Positions 9,672-18,533 of a DNA stretch of 64,000 bases are shown one piece after another. The translations under genes and the position numbers were made by a program. The stretch is taken from positions 519,778-583,777 of the forward strand of contig NZ_JAJCVI010000003.1 in the NCBI RefSeq assembly GCF_020567525.1. The letters run 5' to 3'. The notes beneath the pieces were generated by a model, which did not search any database, was not told the DNA's origin, and saw only the letters and a program-made list of their open reading frames with translations. The stretch is from Halorubellus salinus (GTDB taxonomy: Archaea; Halobacteriota; Halobacteria; Halobacteriales; Natrialbaceae). Within the stretch, counting starts at the first letter, position 1; each line of letters opens with the position of its first letter.

Positions 9672-10604
9672 ATGGCTGTATTCACGGACCCGCCGGCGTG
9701 GCGACCGACGAGCGAGGACCCGGTCGACAACCAGTTCGGGCACGTCGTCGAGGGGACGACGCTCGACGACGCGGACGCGTTCGACGCGGTGCTCGTCGGC
9801 GTCCCGTACGACGGCGCCGTCATCTCGCGGCAGGGAGCGAGCGAGGGCCCGAGCGCGATCCGCGGGGCGCTCGCGAGCACGAAGACGCATCACTTCGACG
9901 CCGGTCCCGTGACTTCGGTGGGCGACCTCGGGGACGTTGGCGTCCCGCAGGGGCCGACGGCGATGGTGCAGTCCGCGATCGCGGACACGACCCGCGACGT
10001 CCACGAACTGGATGCGACGCCGGTGTTCCTCGGGGGCGACAACTCGACGACGTACGCGAACGCCAGCCCGTTGCTCGACGCGGCCGTCGGCGCGGAGAGC
10101 GAGTCCCTGGGGGTCGTGAGCTTCGACGCGCACCTGGACTGCCGGCAGGTCCGCGGCGACCCGACGAGCGGGTCGCCGTACCGGCAGCTGCACGACGACG
10201 GCATGGACGCACTCGCCGTCGTCGGCGCCCGGCACTTCGAGACGTCGACCGGCTACCACGACTTCGTGCGCGACAACGACTACGAGATCGTGACCGCCGA
10301 GGAGGTCGGCGACGACGACGTCGAGGCCGCCGACCGTGCGCTCGACTCGCTCGGCGACGTCGACCAGATATACGTCAGCGTCGACATCGACGTCCTCGAC
10401 GCCCCCTACCAGGGGTCGAGTGCGCCCACGCCCGGCGGCATCACGACGCGCGAGCTGTTCCGGATGGTGCGCATCGCCGCGAGCGACGACCGCGTCGCCG
10501 GGTTCGAGGTCGTCGAGACCGCACCGCCGCTCGAGGAGTCCGGTCGAACGGTCGACGCGGCCGCACGGACGGTCGCGCACTTCCTCGCCGGCCACGGAAC
10601 CTGA
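9672..10604 (+). CDS. hutG: Ureohydrolase-family protein, probable formimidoylglutamase
   Basis: Members of this manganese enzyme family cleave guanidino or formimidoyl groups. HutG hydrolyses formimidoylglutamate, the last step of histidine degradation. The 310-residue protein shows the metal motifs 'SFDAHLDCR' (D152, H154, D156) and 'SVDIDVLD' (D238, D240). The first motif reads GGDNS, with Asn124 where arginase-type enzymes carry His. I call it hutG rather than agmatinase because hutH is in the same window and because 'DCRQ' follows the DAH motif; this is an inference. The start at ATG 9672 follows a purine-rich stretch. The hutH gene lies 27 kb away. Confidence 0.8.
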   Translation: MAVFTDPPAWRPTSEDPVDNQFGHVVEGTTLDDADAFDAVLVGVPYDGAVISRQGASEGPSAIRGALASTKTHHFDAGPVTSVGDLGDVGVPQGPTAMVQSAIADTTRDVHELDATPVFLGGDNSTTYANASPLLDAAVGAESESLGVVSFDAHLDCRQVRGDPTSGSPYRQLHDDGMDALAVVGARHFETSTGYHDFVRDNDYEIVTAEEVGDDDVEAADRALDSLGDVDQIYVSVDIDVLDAPYQGSSAPTPGGITTRELFRMVRIAASDDRVAGFEVVETAPPLEESGRTVDAAARTVAHFLAGHGT

Positions 10605-10689
10605 AACGACCATCGTTCCAGCCCCGACGGACCACGCCGTTCCCGCGACGCCGGGTAAGTTTCAAGTCCCTGATGCACGTCGCTCGGGC

Positions 10690-11112
10690 ATGGACGTCAT
10701 CGAACGTTTCAACGACCGGTACCCGTTCGGCCAGCACCTCGGCATCGAGATCACGGACGCCGAGGACGGCGTGGCGCGCGGGAAGATCGAACTCGACGAC
10801 CATCACTCGCTCTCGGAGTCGACGCGCCTCGCGCACGGCGCGGTTCCCTTCGCGCTCGCGGACTCGCTCTCGGCTGCCGCGCTGGCGAGCGTCGAGGGGA
10901 ATCCCGGGCCGACGCTGGACGTCCGCATCGACTACCTGCGGCCCGCGACCGGCGACGTCCACGGTGAAGCGGTCGTCGACCGGTACGGGAACGAGACGGG
11001 CGTCGTCGAAGCGGAACTGCACGACGCCGACGGGAATCCCATCGCGAAGACCCGAGGGGTCTACAAGACGAACATGGTCGAGGGGAAGAACCCGTTCGTG
11101 GACTCGGACTGA
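10690..11112 (+). CDS. PaaI-family hotdog thioesterase
   Basis: This protein of 140 residues has the hotdog fold of PaaI/YdiI-type acyl-CoA thioesterases. The helix region 'LAHGAVPFALADSLSAAAL' replaces the usual 'HGG..ATLAD' helix, and 'VRIDYLRPATGDV' forms the following strand. It would hydrolyse a CoA thioester in the cytoplasm; the acyl group is unknown. It lies 85 bp downstream of the hutG-like gene on the same strand, possibly cotranscribed. Length is normal for the family. A C-terminal 'TRGVYKTNM' strand completes the sheet. Confidence 0.85.
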   Translation: MDVIERFNDRYPFGQHLGIEITDAEDGVARGKIELDDHHSLSESTRLAHGAVPFALADSLSAAALASVEGNPGPTLDVRIDYLRPATGDVHGEAVVDRYGNETGVVEAELHDADGNPIAKTRGVYKTNMVEGKNPFVDSD

Positions 11113-11152
11113 CCGTGGACTCGGACTGACATAGTCACTCCACTCGACCCGG

Positions 11153-14100
11153 TCAGTCGTCCACGGGCGGCGGTGCCGCGTCGTTCCCGAGCGTCGCTCT
11201 GGCGTCGGTCGCGACTCGTTCGGCCCCGACCTCCTCGGCGAGGTCCAGTGCGGCCCTGGCGTGCTCGATAGCGCTCGGCTCGTCGCCGATGCGTCTCGCG
11301 GACGCACCAAGTCGCTGATAGACGACCGCCTGCACGTACGGGTCCGAGACCTCGTCGACGACCGATTCCGCGGCGGCGAAGCACTCGCGGGCGCGCTCGT
11401 TGTCGCCTCGCCGCTCGCTGATGCGGCCGCGGACGCACGACAGTAGCGCGGTCGGCGCGACGCTCCCTTCCGCGTCCAGCAAGCCCTCGGCGGCCGACGC
11501 GTGCTTGGCGGCCGCCTCGAGCGCGCCCGCCGCCAGCTCCACGCGAGCGAGATTGATGCGCGCCTTCAACCGCCAGGGGTCCACGCTGATGTCGCGGAAC
11601 GTCTCCAAAGCCGCCACAAGCTCTTCGCGGGCAGTCTCGTGGTCCTCTCGCGCCAGCGCGAGCTGCCCGAAGCGCGTGCGTATCGTCGCCTCGACGCGCT
11701 CGACGCCGGCCTCCAGTGCCTCGTCGAGCGCCCGTTCGGCGTGGGAATCTGCCGCATCGAGGTCGCCGCGGCGCCGCGCCACCTCCGCGAGCGTCTCGTT
11801 CCTGATCGCGTCGTACATCGGTTCGCCGACCGACTCGTTGTGAGCAGCCGCCCGAGCGAAGTACGCCTCGGCCTCGTCGAGCCGCCCCAGGAGCATTGCG
11901 ACGTTCCCCAAGTTATTCAGGGCGATCACGCGCCACCGTTCGGTCCCAGCGGTGTCCGCGGCGAGCAGCGACTGCCGGTGGTGCGTCATCGCGTCCTCGT
12001 ACCGGCCACGTCGCTCCGCGATGCGACCGAGGGTCATATAACAGCTGGCGATCCCGTAGTTCGATCCGATGTCGTCCCGAAGGTCGAGCGTTCGTCGCGC
12101 GTACGTCTCCGCCGAGTCGTGCTCGCCCATGTGGAACTTGTCGACAGCGATGGACTCCAGGCACCTGGCCTTCCGTCGCAGGTCCCCGAGGTCGTCGAAC
12201 ATCGACGCGCCGACCTCCTCGTATTCCGTCGCTCGCTGGTAGTTCCCTCGCCGGAACTCGATCTGGCCGAGTCCCAGGTGACAGCGAGCGATGCCGGGCT
12301 CGTGGTCGTTCTCGCGGTGGATCTCGAGCGCGCGTTCGACGTGGTCCTCGTAGGCGTCGAGGTCGCCCTTCCGGCCTAGGACCGAGCCGAGGACGAGCAG
12401 GCAGTTCGCTCGCTGTCGGTCGAACCGCGACGGGTCGTCGTGCGCGTCGATGGCGTCGAGGACGGACCGGAACGCTGCGGCGGCGGCGTCGAGGTCGCCC
12501 GCGTCCGATAGCCGTTCGGCGCGTCGGTGCCCGCACTCGAACACGGTCGACTCGGAGCACGCGTCGCGGAGGTCGAACGTCGGGTTCTCGAACGTCCCGT
12601 AGTACGGCGCCAGCTCCAGCGAGCCCTCGCTCGCCGCGAAGAGCTGGTCCGCGAGGTCGTCCGCCCAGGCCGTCGGATTTGCCGCGATACGCTGGAGGAC
12701 CGGCGAGTTCCGCGTGCGGACGTCCAGCGCCGCACGCGCGTCGGCGTTCGTCAGGTCGAAGACGTTCGCGAGCGCGTCGCCGAGTCGCTCGGGCGCGTCC
12801 ACGAGGACCTCGAGCGCCTCCATCAGGAACGCGAGCGCCCACTGGTTGTGCGGCGTCCTGAGGCCGCCTCGGTCGTCGTCGACGACGAGCTGACGGCCGG
12901 TCAGCGCCGACAGGACGGCGTCCGTGGTGACGTCCGCGTCGACGGTCTGAGCCTGGACGAACTCCTCGTGGACCGGGAGCTCCGCGACCGTCAGGAACTG
13001 CGTCAGGAGTGCCGTCGACATCGTGACGTCCGAGGCGTCCTGCTGGAGCGCCCTGATGCGCTGCTGGACGTCTTCGACGAGCGGCGTCGGCGTCACGTCG
13101 TCGGCCGTCGACACCGGGTCGGCGCGGAGACAGATGTGGTGTGCGAGCAGGAACATCCCGCCGGACACGGACGTCGCGTCGCCGACGCTGTCGCGGAGTT
13201 CCTCGCCGGTCACGTCGAGCGTCGTCCCGGTCGCCGCCTCGTACCGGTCGAGGAGTCGCCTGCACTCGGACGCGTCCGGCGCCGAGACCGACGTGACGGC
13301 GACCCCGTCGTTCTTGTAGTCGCGGACGGCCGCGTCGACGGGGAGGAGTCGCGTCTCGCTCCAGTCCGAATCGCGGGCGTCGAGGAGGAACTGGACGTCG
13401 TCGGTGGACGCGTACTCCGCGGCGACCTCCAGGACCGCGTTCGCCTCCGAGCGGACCGCGTCCTCGACGACGACGAGCACGTCGTCAGTTCGTTCGCGCA
13501 GGAACCCCCTGAGGCTCGCCACGGACTCGACTGGCTGCCGTTGCCCTGACGCCCGGTAGATGGCGGTTCCGTGGCCGCTGTCGTTCCACTCGCAGGCGAC
13601 GGCCTTGCAGACCGTGCTCTTCCCGGCCCCCGGTTTGCCGACGACCGCGACGTCCTCGCCCGCGTCCAGGCGTTCGAGGAGCGCCTCGGTGAGCGACCCC
13701 GACGCCGACTCGTCCGGCGCGTGTCGCTCGATGGCGAGCCCGTCCCTGACGTCCGCGAGCGTCAACCCCGTCCGGAGTGCCGTCGCCAGGTCCCGCGACT
13801 CGTGGGTCTCGAAGTACGACGCCGAGAGCAACACGAACCCTTCCGCTTCGAGCACGCGCGGGAGTGACGTCGAAGGCCCCCCGCGCTTTCTCGTCCCCGG
13901 TCCGACCGTCGGCGCCGACTCGAACGCATCACCGACGGCTTCCGCGGTCGTCCGACCCGACTCGACGAGCGCGTTCGCCCACTCCATCGCCGCCGCCGAG
14001 TCGTTCCGGACCAGACCGAACCCGCAAGCGTCCTCGTCGTACAGCAACGCGTGCACGGCCTCGACGCCGTCGTCCCTGGCCAGCACCAGCGTGAACGACG

Positions 14101-14728
14101 GCGTGTCGCCCGCGAGCACGTCCACGCCCTGTTCGGCGAGCCAGGAGAGCGACCGATGCTCGTTCCGAACCGACTCGTAGAGCGATTCGTCGAGGACGAC
14201 GGTCGCGTCCGGTACGCCGACGAGCGCGTTCTGCCAGTGATCGAGCGCCGGGAGCGCGCGCTCGCTCGCGACGACGACCTCGACCACGTCGGCGTCGTCG
14301 ATGGACTCGCGGACGCGTTCGAAGTTCGCGTACGTCCCGGCGTCGGCCGCCGAGAACCGCGCTGCATCCCGGAGGAACTCGGGCGCGACCGCCGCGTCGT
14401 GGTCGAGTCCAGCGAGCATCGGCGTCGCCTCGAGGACGTCCGTCTCCGTGGCCACGAACTCGTGGTACGCCTCCACGGCGAGCGTCGCCGCGAGCGTCGG
14501 TTCGTGGCCCGCGGACGCGTCCCTGACCAGGCCGGCGTCCTCCAGTTCGCCGACCGCGCGATTCACCGTCGCTCGCGAGTACCCGAGTTCCGCGGTCAGT
14601 TCGCGCTTCTCGAGCGGCTGGTCGGCGAGTGCGGTGATGAAGTCCGCGCGTTTGACGACGAGCGAGAGGGCGTCGGGACCGAGCATCTGATGACGACTCC
14701 TGATACGGTGCTCAGGAGACAGTGACAC
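11153..14728 (-). CDS. Very large HTH / P-loop (STAND-like) / TPR protein
   Basis: The 1,191-residue protein reads as four parts. Residues 20-75 form a winged HTH ('KRELTAELGYSRATVNRAVGE'). Residues 90-265 resemble the FilR1/DUF1724 sensor found in haloarchaeal regulators. Residues 350-700 are a P-loop NTPase with Walker A (GKPGAGKST, about 360) and a Walker B-like VLVVVED (about 416), followed by a helical region. From about 730 to the end there are roughly ten TPR units, for example 'ATEYEEVGASMFDDLGDLRRKA'. This layout matches STAND signalling ATPases such as MalT, which bind ATP and assemble on a signal. GTG 14728 is the first start; ATG 14686 is an alternative. The ligand and targets are unknown. 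It is the largest protein here and stands alone. Confidence 0.9.
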   Translation of the reverse strand: MSLSPEHRIRSRHQMLGPDALSLVVKRADFITALADQPLEKRELTAELGYSRATVNRAVGELEDAGLVRDASAGHEPTLAATLAVEAYHEFVATETDVLEATPMLAGLDHDAAVAPEFLRDAARFSAADAGTYANFERVRESIDDADVVEVVVASERALPALDHWQNALVGVPDATVVLDESLYESVRNEHRSLSWLAEQGVDVLAGDTPSFTLVLARDDGVEAVHALLYDEDACGFGLVRNDSAAAMEWANALVESGRTTAEAVGDAFESAPTVGPGTRKRGGPSTSLPRVLEAEGFVLLSASYFETHESRDLATALRTGLTLADVRDGLAIERHAPDESASGSLTEALLERLDAGEDVAVVGKPGAGKSTVCKAVACEWNDSGHGTAIYRASGQRQPVESVASLRGFLRERTDDVLVVVEDAVRSEANAVLEVAAEYASTDDVQFLLDARDSDWSETRLLPVDAAVRDYKNDGVAVTSVSAPDASECRRLLDRYEAATGTTLDVTGEELRDSVGDATSVSGGMFLLAHHICLRADPVSTADDVTPTPLVEDVQQRIRALQQDASDVTMSTALLTQFLTVAELPVHEEFVQAQTVDADVTTDAVLSALTGRQLVVDDDRGGLRTPHNQWALAFLMEALEVLVDAPERLGDALANVFDLTNADARAALDVRTRNSPVLQRIAANPTAWADDLADQLFAASEGSLELAPYYGTFENPTFDLRDACSESTVFECGHRRAERLSDAGDLDAAAAAFRSVLDAIDAHDDPSRFDRQRANCLLVLGSVLGRKGDLDAYEDHVERALEIHRENDHEPGIARCHLGLGQIEFRRGNYQRATEYEEVGASMFDDLGDLRRKARCLESIAVDKFHMGEHDSAETYARRTLDLRDDIGSNYGIASCYMTLGRIAERRGRYEDAMTHHRQSLLAADTAGTERWRVIALNNLGNVAMLLGRLDEAEAYFARAAAHNESVGEPMYDAIRNETLAEVARRRGDLDAADSHAERALDEALEAGVERVEATIRTRFGQLALAREDHETAREELVAALETFRDISVDPWRLKARINLARVELAAGALEAAAKHASAAEGLLDAEGSVAPTALLSCVRGRISERRGDNERARECFAAAESVVDEVSDPYVQAVVYQRLGASARRIGDEPSAIEHARAALDLAEEVGAERVATDARATLGNDAAPPPVDD

Positions 14729-14774
14729 TAATGTCTTTAGGCGGATGGCATCCCGTCACGGAACTATCAGCGAG

Positions 14775-14936
14775 CGCACCTTCTCGGTCGGTGAGAAGCT
14801 GCGTCAGGCGTTGAGTAAATCCGTCCACATCGGTTCCCTTGGGGTGGGTTGGAAGTCGCCCGCTTCCGAACCCAAGAGGGAGTGTCGCGGCGGCCCGCTG
14901 GGGGATTGAACTGGTTGAAAGCGCCAGTGGGCCGCC
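14775..14936. other. Cluster of three strong stem-loops in the MATE-STAND intergenic region
   Basis: Three inverted repeats sit within 162 bp. Hairpin A, 14775-14803: CGCA and CTTCTC pair with GAGAAG and TGCG around a 7-base loop, with one 1x1 mismatch. Hairpin B, 14836-14880: GGGTTGGAAG pairs with CTTCC-G-AACCC (one bulge, 7-base loop), with further outer pairing. Hairpin C, 14889-14936: a 13-bp stem (GGCGGCCCGCTGG with CCAGTGGGCCGCC, one G-U pair) and a 22-base loop. The cluster is 46 bp upstream of the STAND gene and 84 bp downstream of the MATE stop. It may be a non-coding RNA, a 3' UTR or a regulatory element. The rest of the 292-bp gap has no supported gene. Confidence 0.55.
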
Positions 14937-15020
14937 CGCCTCGACTGCCGTCTGCCACGGTGTCCCGCTCGCATCGGAGGCCTGGGGGGTCTTCGACGTG
15001 CACCGTCTCGTCGACGTCGC

Positions 15021-16472
15021 TCAGTCGTCGGCTACTGGCGCGTCCGGCCCGTACTCCTGACTGATGGCCTTCCACTTCCCCGAGCGGTACCGCCAGAAGT
15101 TGATGACGGCTGGGACGAGCGCTTCGCCCAGGAACGACAGGTAGAGTCCGGCGATACCGACGGCGGGGACGACCGCGCCGACGTACGCGAGCGGGATGGC
15201 GAACCCGACCATCCCGACGACCTGACTGTAGAACGTGACGTTCGTGTCGCCAGAGGCGTCGAGTGGCCCTGCAGCCGTGCCCTTGACGCTCTGGGCGAGC
15301 ACGGCGACGCACGCGGCGTACGTGAGTCCGACCGCGGTCGGGACCGTTCTCGGGTCGGCGTCCGCGCCGACGAACAACTCGACTATCGGTTGGGCGAACG
15401 CGGCGACGACCACCGCGAACACGGCGTACGTCGCGAGCGAGAACACGAGGATGTCGTTCGCGTACGCTTCCGCGTCCGCTTCGTCGCCCTCGCCGAGTTC
15501 CTGGCCGACGAGGCTGGATGCGGCGAGCGCGAACCCCCAGCCGGGCGTGTTCATCAACCCCATGATGCGGCGGACGATGACGTACGCGGCGACGACGCTC
15601 GGCCCGAACAGCGCGACGATCGCGAGCATCGGGAACTTCGCTATCGTCCACACGGAGTTCCGGCCGACCACGGGGAGCCCGATCTCGAAGACGTCCGTGA
15701 TGGTGTCGCGGTGGAGGTACGTCCCGAAGGGGTCGACCTGCACGGGGAGGTCGCCGACGCCGGGGATGTGGCCGGCGAGGAGTGCGAGGACGAACGTCGC
15801 GGTGACGAGGACGTTCGCGAGCACGGTCCCGAGCGCGGCTCCCGTGACGCCCATGTCGAGCACGAAGATGAAGACGGCGTTCGCGAGGATGTTCACGATG
15901 GCGCCGCCGCCGCGGACGAGCATCGGCGTCCATGCGTCGTCCGCACCGATGAAGACGCGGCTCCCGACGAGGTTCAGGCCCGCGAACGGGACGCCGAACG
16001 CGACGACGCGGAGGTAGTCCGCGCCGGCGCGCGTCGTCGCCGCGTCGTTCGCGATGAGCGCGACGAGGTCGTGGGGGACGGACGCGAACAGCGCGGCGAC
16101 GGGCAGGGTGAGCGCGAGCACGATGACGGCACTCGACCGGATCGCTTGCCCGATCTCGTCGTGTGCGTTCGCGCCGAAGCCCTGCGAGACGAGCGCGATG
16201 GTGCCTGCCGCGAACCCGCCGCCGAGCGAGAACGCGATACCCCAGAACGGCCCGGCGAACCCGACGCCAGCGATGGCGACCTCGCCGACGGCGATGCCGA
16301 CCATCGCCACGTCGACGGCGTTCTTCGACATCCGCGCGAGTCCGGTGACGATGCGCGGCCAGGAGAGGTCCGTCGTCCGCACCACGTGCTCGCGGCGCAC
16401 CAGCCCCAGGCGGGCGAGCAGCATGCCGACGCCGAGCAGCAGCAAGCGGACTGGATTCTGGTACCGGACCAC
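15021..16472 (-). CDS. MATE-family multidrug/cation efflux transporter
   Basis: MATE transporters export drugs or metabolites across the membrane in exchange for Na+ or H+. About 12 hydrophobic segments are visible, for example 'IAFSLGGGFAAGTIALVSQGFGA' split around residues 85-110 and 'VFIFVLDMGVTGAALGTVLANVL'. The 483-residue length is normal. I start at GTG 16472. Internal starts such as ATG 16424 are plausible, because a promoter-like CGAAATACTAT lies only 10-20 bp upstream of 16472 and would place the transcript start inside the first codons. The substrate is unknown. The gene is divergent from a lipoprotein gene. Confidence 0.92.
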   Translation of the reverse strand: MVRYQNPVRLLLLGVGMLLARLGLVRREHVVRTTDLSWPRIVTGLARMSKNAVDVAMVGIAVGEVAIAGVGFAGPFWGIAFSLGGGFAAGTIALVSQGFGANAHDEIGQAIRSSAVIVLALTLPVAALFASVPHDLVALIANDAATTRAGADYLRVVAFGVPFAGLNLVGSRVFIGADDAWTPMLVRGGGAIVNILANAVFIFVLDMGVTGAALGTVLANVLVTATFVLALLAGHIPGVGDLPVQVDPFGTYLHRDTITDVFEIGLPVVGRNSVWTIAKFPMLAIVALFGPSVVAAYVIVRRIMGLMNTPGWGFALAASSLVGQELGEGDEADAEAYANDILVFSLATYAVFAVVVAAFAQPIVELFVGADADPRTVPTAVGLTYAACVAVLAQSVKGTAAGPLDASGDTNVTFYSQVVGMVGFAIPLAYVGAVVPAVGIAGLYLSFLGEALVPAVINFWRYRSGKWKAISQEYGPDAPVADD

Positions 16473-16711
16473 TACGAGATAGTATTTCGATTCGAAAACA
16501 TAGGGGTTTCCTTCGCGGTACGCCACGGTACGCGCTCGTGCGGTGGATGCTCGCACGGCGCCCGGTCGTGTGCGGGCAGCGTTCGGGAACGTGCCCGAGA
16601 ACTGTGGCGACGGTGCGCTGGACGACGAGGGTGACGCCGGCGAGGACGGGGAACGCTGCGACCGGGAGGACTCACAGCAACGTTGATATGACCAGTTACC
16701 GTCTCGAAGTC

Positions 16712-17488
16712 ATGAAACGAACGCTCCTCCTGTGCTGTGTCGTCGCGATGGTCGCGCTCGCCGGCTGTAGCGGCGGTGGTGGCGACGACGCCGCGGCCGC
16801 GACCAGCGACCCGTCCGGAGACGACGCGCCGGCCGGTGGCGGCACGGACGACGGCGATACTGGTGACGACTCGGCGGGCGGCGACGCCGGAGCCGATGGC
16901 GACGGCGGCGAGGCAGCCGTCGACCGACCCGAGATAGCGATGCTCGAGTTCGACCGCTCGGAACGCTACGAGTACCAGACGTACGCGTACGGCGAGAACG
17001 CGACCACCGTCGTCGACGTCGTCGTCGACGGGGACGACGCCGAGTTGACCATCTCGCACACGTCCGACGCTCGCGACGTGACGAACACGTTCGCCGCGTC
17101 GGCGAACGACCCGGAGAGCGTCATCGACGTGCTGTCAGAGAACATGGACCAGGGCGGCGTCGTGTTCGTCGCGCAATCACAGGACGTGTCCGGCATCTTC
17201 GTCCAGAACGACGTGCCCTTCGAGCTCGGCGCCGAGTTCGAGAACGAGGTCGGCAACGTCACCGTCACCGGCCGGGACACCATCGGTGGCGTCGAATGCC
17301 TGACCTACGACTTCTACTTCGGGGACGAACTGGTGGAGACGGGCTGTCTGTCGCCCGAACTCGAGATCCCCGTGCAGTGGGCGAAGGCCGACGGCGACGG
17401 TGGCGTGCGGATGTCGATAGAGTTCGTCTCGTACGAGACCGGTGACGCGCGGTTCGTCGGGCACTCCATCTCGACGATCGACGGCTGA
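16712..17488 (+). CDS. Lipoprotein of unknown function
   Basis: The 258-residue protein begins with a short signal peptide and a lipobox, 'VALAGCSGG', so it should be lipid-anchored on the outer membrane face. Residues 25-70 are a low-complexity Gly/Asp linker. The rest, from about residue 75, is a beta-rich domain with a Cys pair ('GGVECLTYDF' and 'VETGCLSPEL') that could form a disulfide. A second, upstream ATG at 16688 would put extra residues before the signal, so 16712 is preferred. No family is recognised. The neighbouring gene is the divergent MATE transporter. Confidence 0.85.
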   Translation: MKRTLLLCCVVAMVALAGCSGGGGDDAAAATSDPSGDDAPAGGGTDDGDTGDDSAGGDAGADGDGGEAAVDRPEIAMLEFDRSERYEYQTYAYGENATTVVDVVVDGDDAELTISHTSDARDVTNTFAASANDPESVIDVLSENMDQGGVVFVAQSQDVSGIFVQNDVPFELGAEFENEVGNVTVTGRDTIGGVECLTYDFYFGDELVETGCLSPELEIPVQWAKADGDGGVRMSIEFVSYETGDARFVGHSISTIDG

Positions 17489-17630
17489 CCGGACGACGGG
17501 CCGGGGTCTCCCAGAGACCGACCACCAGTCCTTCATTTAAGTCATTCTGGTCGTAATGGGTTAGAGTGAGGAGGTTCACGCCGGGCGTCGGCGTCTCGCG
17601 CGGTTCGTTCTATCGTCTGTGGTCCCACGG

Positions 17631-17637
17631 TTTAAGT
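17631..17637 (+). promoter_or_regulatory. TATA box of the RNA polymerase epsilon gene
   Basis: TTTAAGT is centred 29 bp before ATG 17663, which fits a leaderless transcript. A second TTTAAGT-like box at about 17531 lies 100 bp further upstream and may be an alternative promoter. Confidence 0.55.
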
Positions 17638-17662
17638 ACCGGCGGGGTCGTAGCGTCTGCGT

Positions 17663-18415
17663 ATGACCGAGCGGTCTGCCACGCCCGTCGACGACCCGAG
17701 GGACGTGGACGACGGGTTCGAGCGCCGGGACGTGAGCGCGGGACCGGGAGACGGGTCGCTGTCGCGCGTGGACGCGGTGAAGGACGAACGGTTCCGACGG
17801 TGGGACGTGGCGACGCCAGCGGCGACCATCATCGGTCGTGCGGAGTCCCCCGATGGGGACGTCGGCGAGAACCTGCGCCGGTTGCACGACGAGCAGCATC
17901 CGGCGATGGCCGGGCATAGCGCTCGCATGCATCGGCTGGAGAAGGCTCGCATCACGCACGCGTACGCGTCGGCGCTCGACGTGACGCCGTGGGAGCGCGA
18001 TCGCGCGATGGGTATCATGACCGACCTCGACCTGACGGTGTTCGGCCAGCAGCGCGCCATCGAGAAGGTGTCGCTGGTCGTCCTGAAGTACGTCGTCGAC
18101 GACGAGCGCGAGCGCCGGCTCGGGTTGCAGGACCAGGAGTTCGTCGCGGGCCTGAATCCCGACGAGATGTCGTCGCTGTACGACCGCTACGAGTCCCTGG
18201 CCGACGAGGAGCGCTTCCAGGAACTCGTGGACGCACAGGGACTGGACGTGACGAAGGTCAATAGACTGGAACGAACGCTCCGCGAGCAGGTCGTCGAGCA
18301 GGACCTGGAGGGTGCCGTGCTGGGTCGGTCCCCGTACCGCGACCCGGCGATGCCGGACGTCCGCGACGACGGGGACGCGTCGGACGTCCCCGCGAGTGGC
18401 GTGGACTCGACGTGA
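17663..18415 (+). CDS. Haloarchaeal DNA-directed RNA polymerase 'epsilon' subunit
   Basis: This 250-residue protein matches the haloarchaeal family annotated as RNA polymerase subunit epsilon. Key segments are 'RRWDVATPAATIIGR', 'LHDEQHPAMAGHSARMHRLEKARITHA' (split by positions 85-111) and 'LDVTPWERDRAMGIM', then a helical 'GQQRAIEKVSLVVLKYVVDDE' region. These helices resemble a cyclin-type repeat like that in TFB. Its actual role in transcription is not established. It has its own promoter, and the ZIP transporter gene follows 118 bp downstream. N- and C-terminal tails are acidic and probably disordered. Confidence 0.85.
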   Translation: MTERSATPVDDPRDVDDGFERRDVSAGPGDGSLSRVDAVKDERFRRWDVATPAATIIGRAESPDGDVGENLRRLHDEQHPAMAGHSARMHRLEKARITHAYASALDVTPWERDRAMGIMTDLDLTVFGQQRAIEKVSLVVLKYVVDDERERRLGLQDQEFVAGLNPDEMSSLYDRYESLADEERFQELVDAQGLDVTKVNRLERTLREQVVEQDLEGAVLGRSPYRDPAMPDVRDDGDASDVPASGVDST

Positions 18416-18461
18416 GCGCGGTGGCGGCTGGCGTGCGTACTTCTTCCGTGTCTTCGGTGCA

Positions 18462-18474
18462 CCTAGCACCTAGG
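18462..18474. promoter_or_regulatory. Perfect palindrome upstream of the ZIP transporter
   Basis: CCTAG-CAC-CTAGG is a perfect 5-3-5 inverted repeat placed 30 bp upstream of the TATA box of the metal transporter gene. CTAG is rare in GC-rich haloarchaeal DNA. The half-site CCTAG resembles DtxR/MntR-family operators. The position upstream of the TATA box would suit activation, or repression of an overlapping promoter. Confidence 0.5.
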
Positions 18475-18503
18475 CCGACCAAAACCTACCAGAAAGATGA
18501 AAG

Positions 18504-18509
18504 TTTTAT
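18504..18509 (+). promoter_or_regulatory. TATA box of the ZIP transporter gene
   Basis: TTTTAT is centred 28 bp before ATG 18534, consistent with a leaderless mRNA. Confidence 0.5.
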
Positions 18510-18533
18510 CGTTCTGCCGGTCCGAGACCCGAT

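Noticed and set aside
14889..14936. A tRNA T-arm-like or CRISPR-repeat-like stretch (GGGGATTGAAC / TTGAAAGC) in the MATE-STAND gap
   Set aside because: No acceptor stem, anticodon arm or second copy exists. The flanks pair as a long hairpin instead, so I report it as part of a hairpin cluster.
14839..15060. Open frame of 73 codons on the + strand over the hairpin cluster and the MATE 3' end
   Set aside because: It overlaps the MATE gene end and strong inverted repeats, and its composition is not typical of the neighbouring genes.
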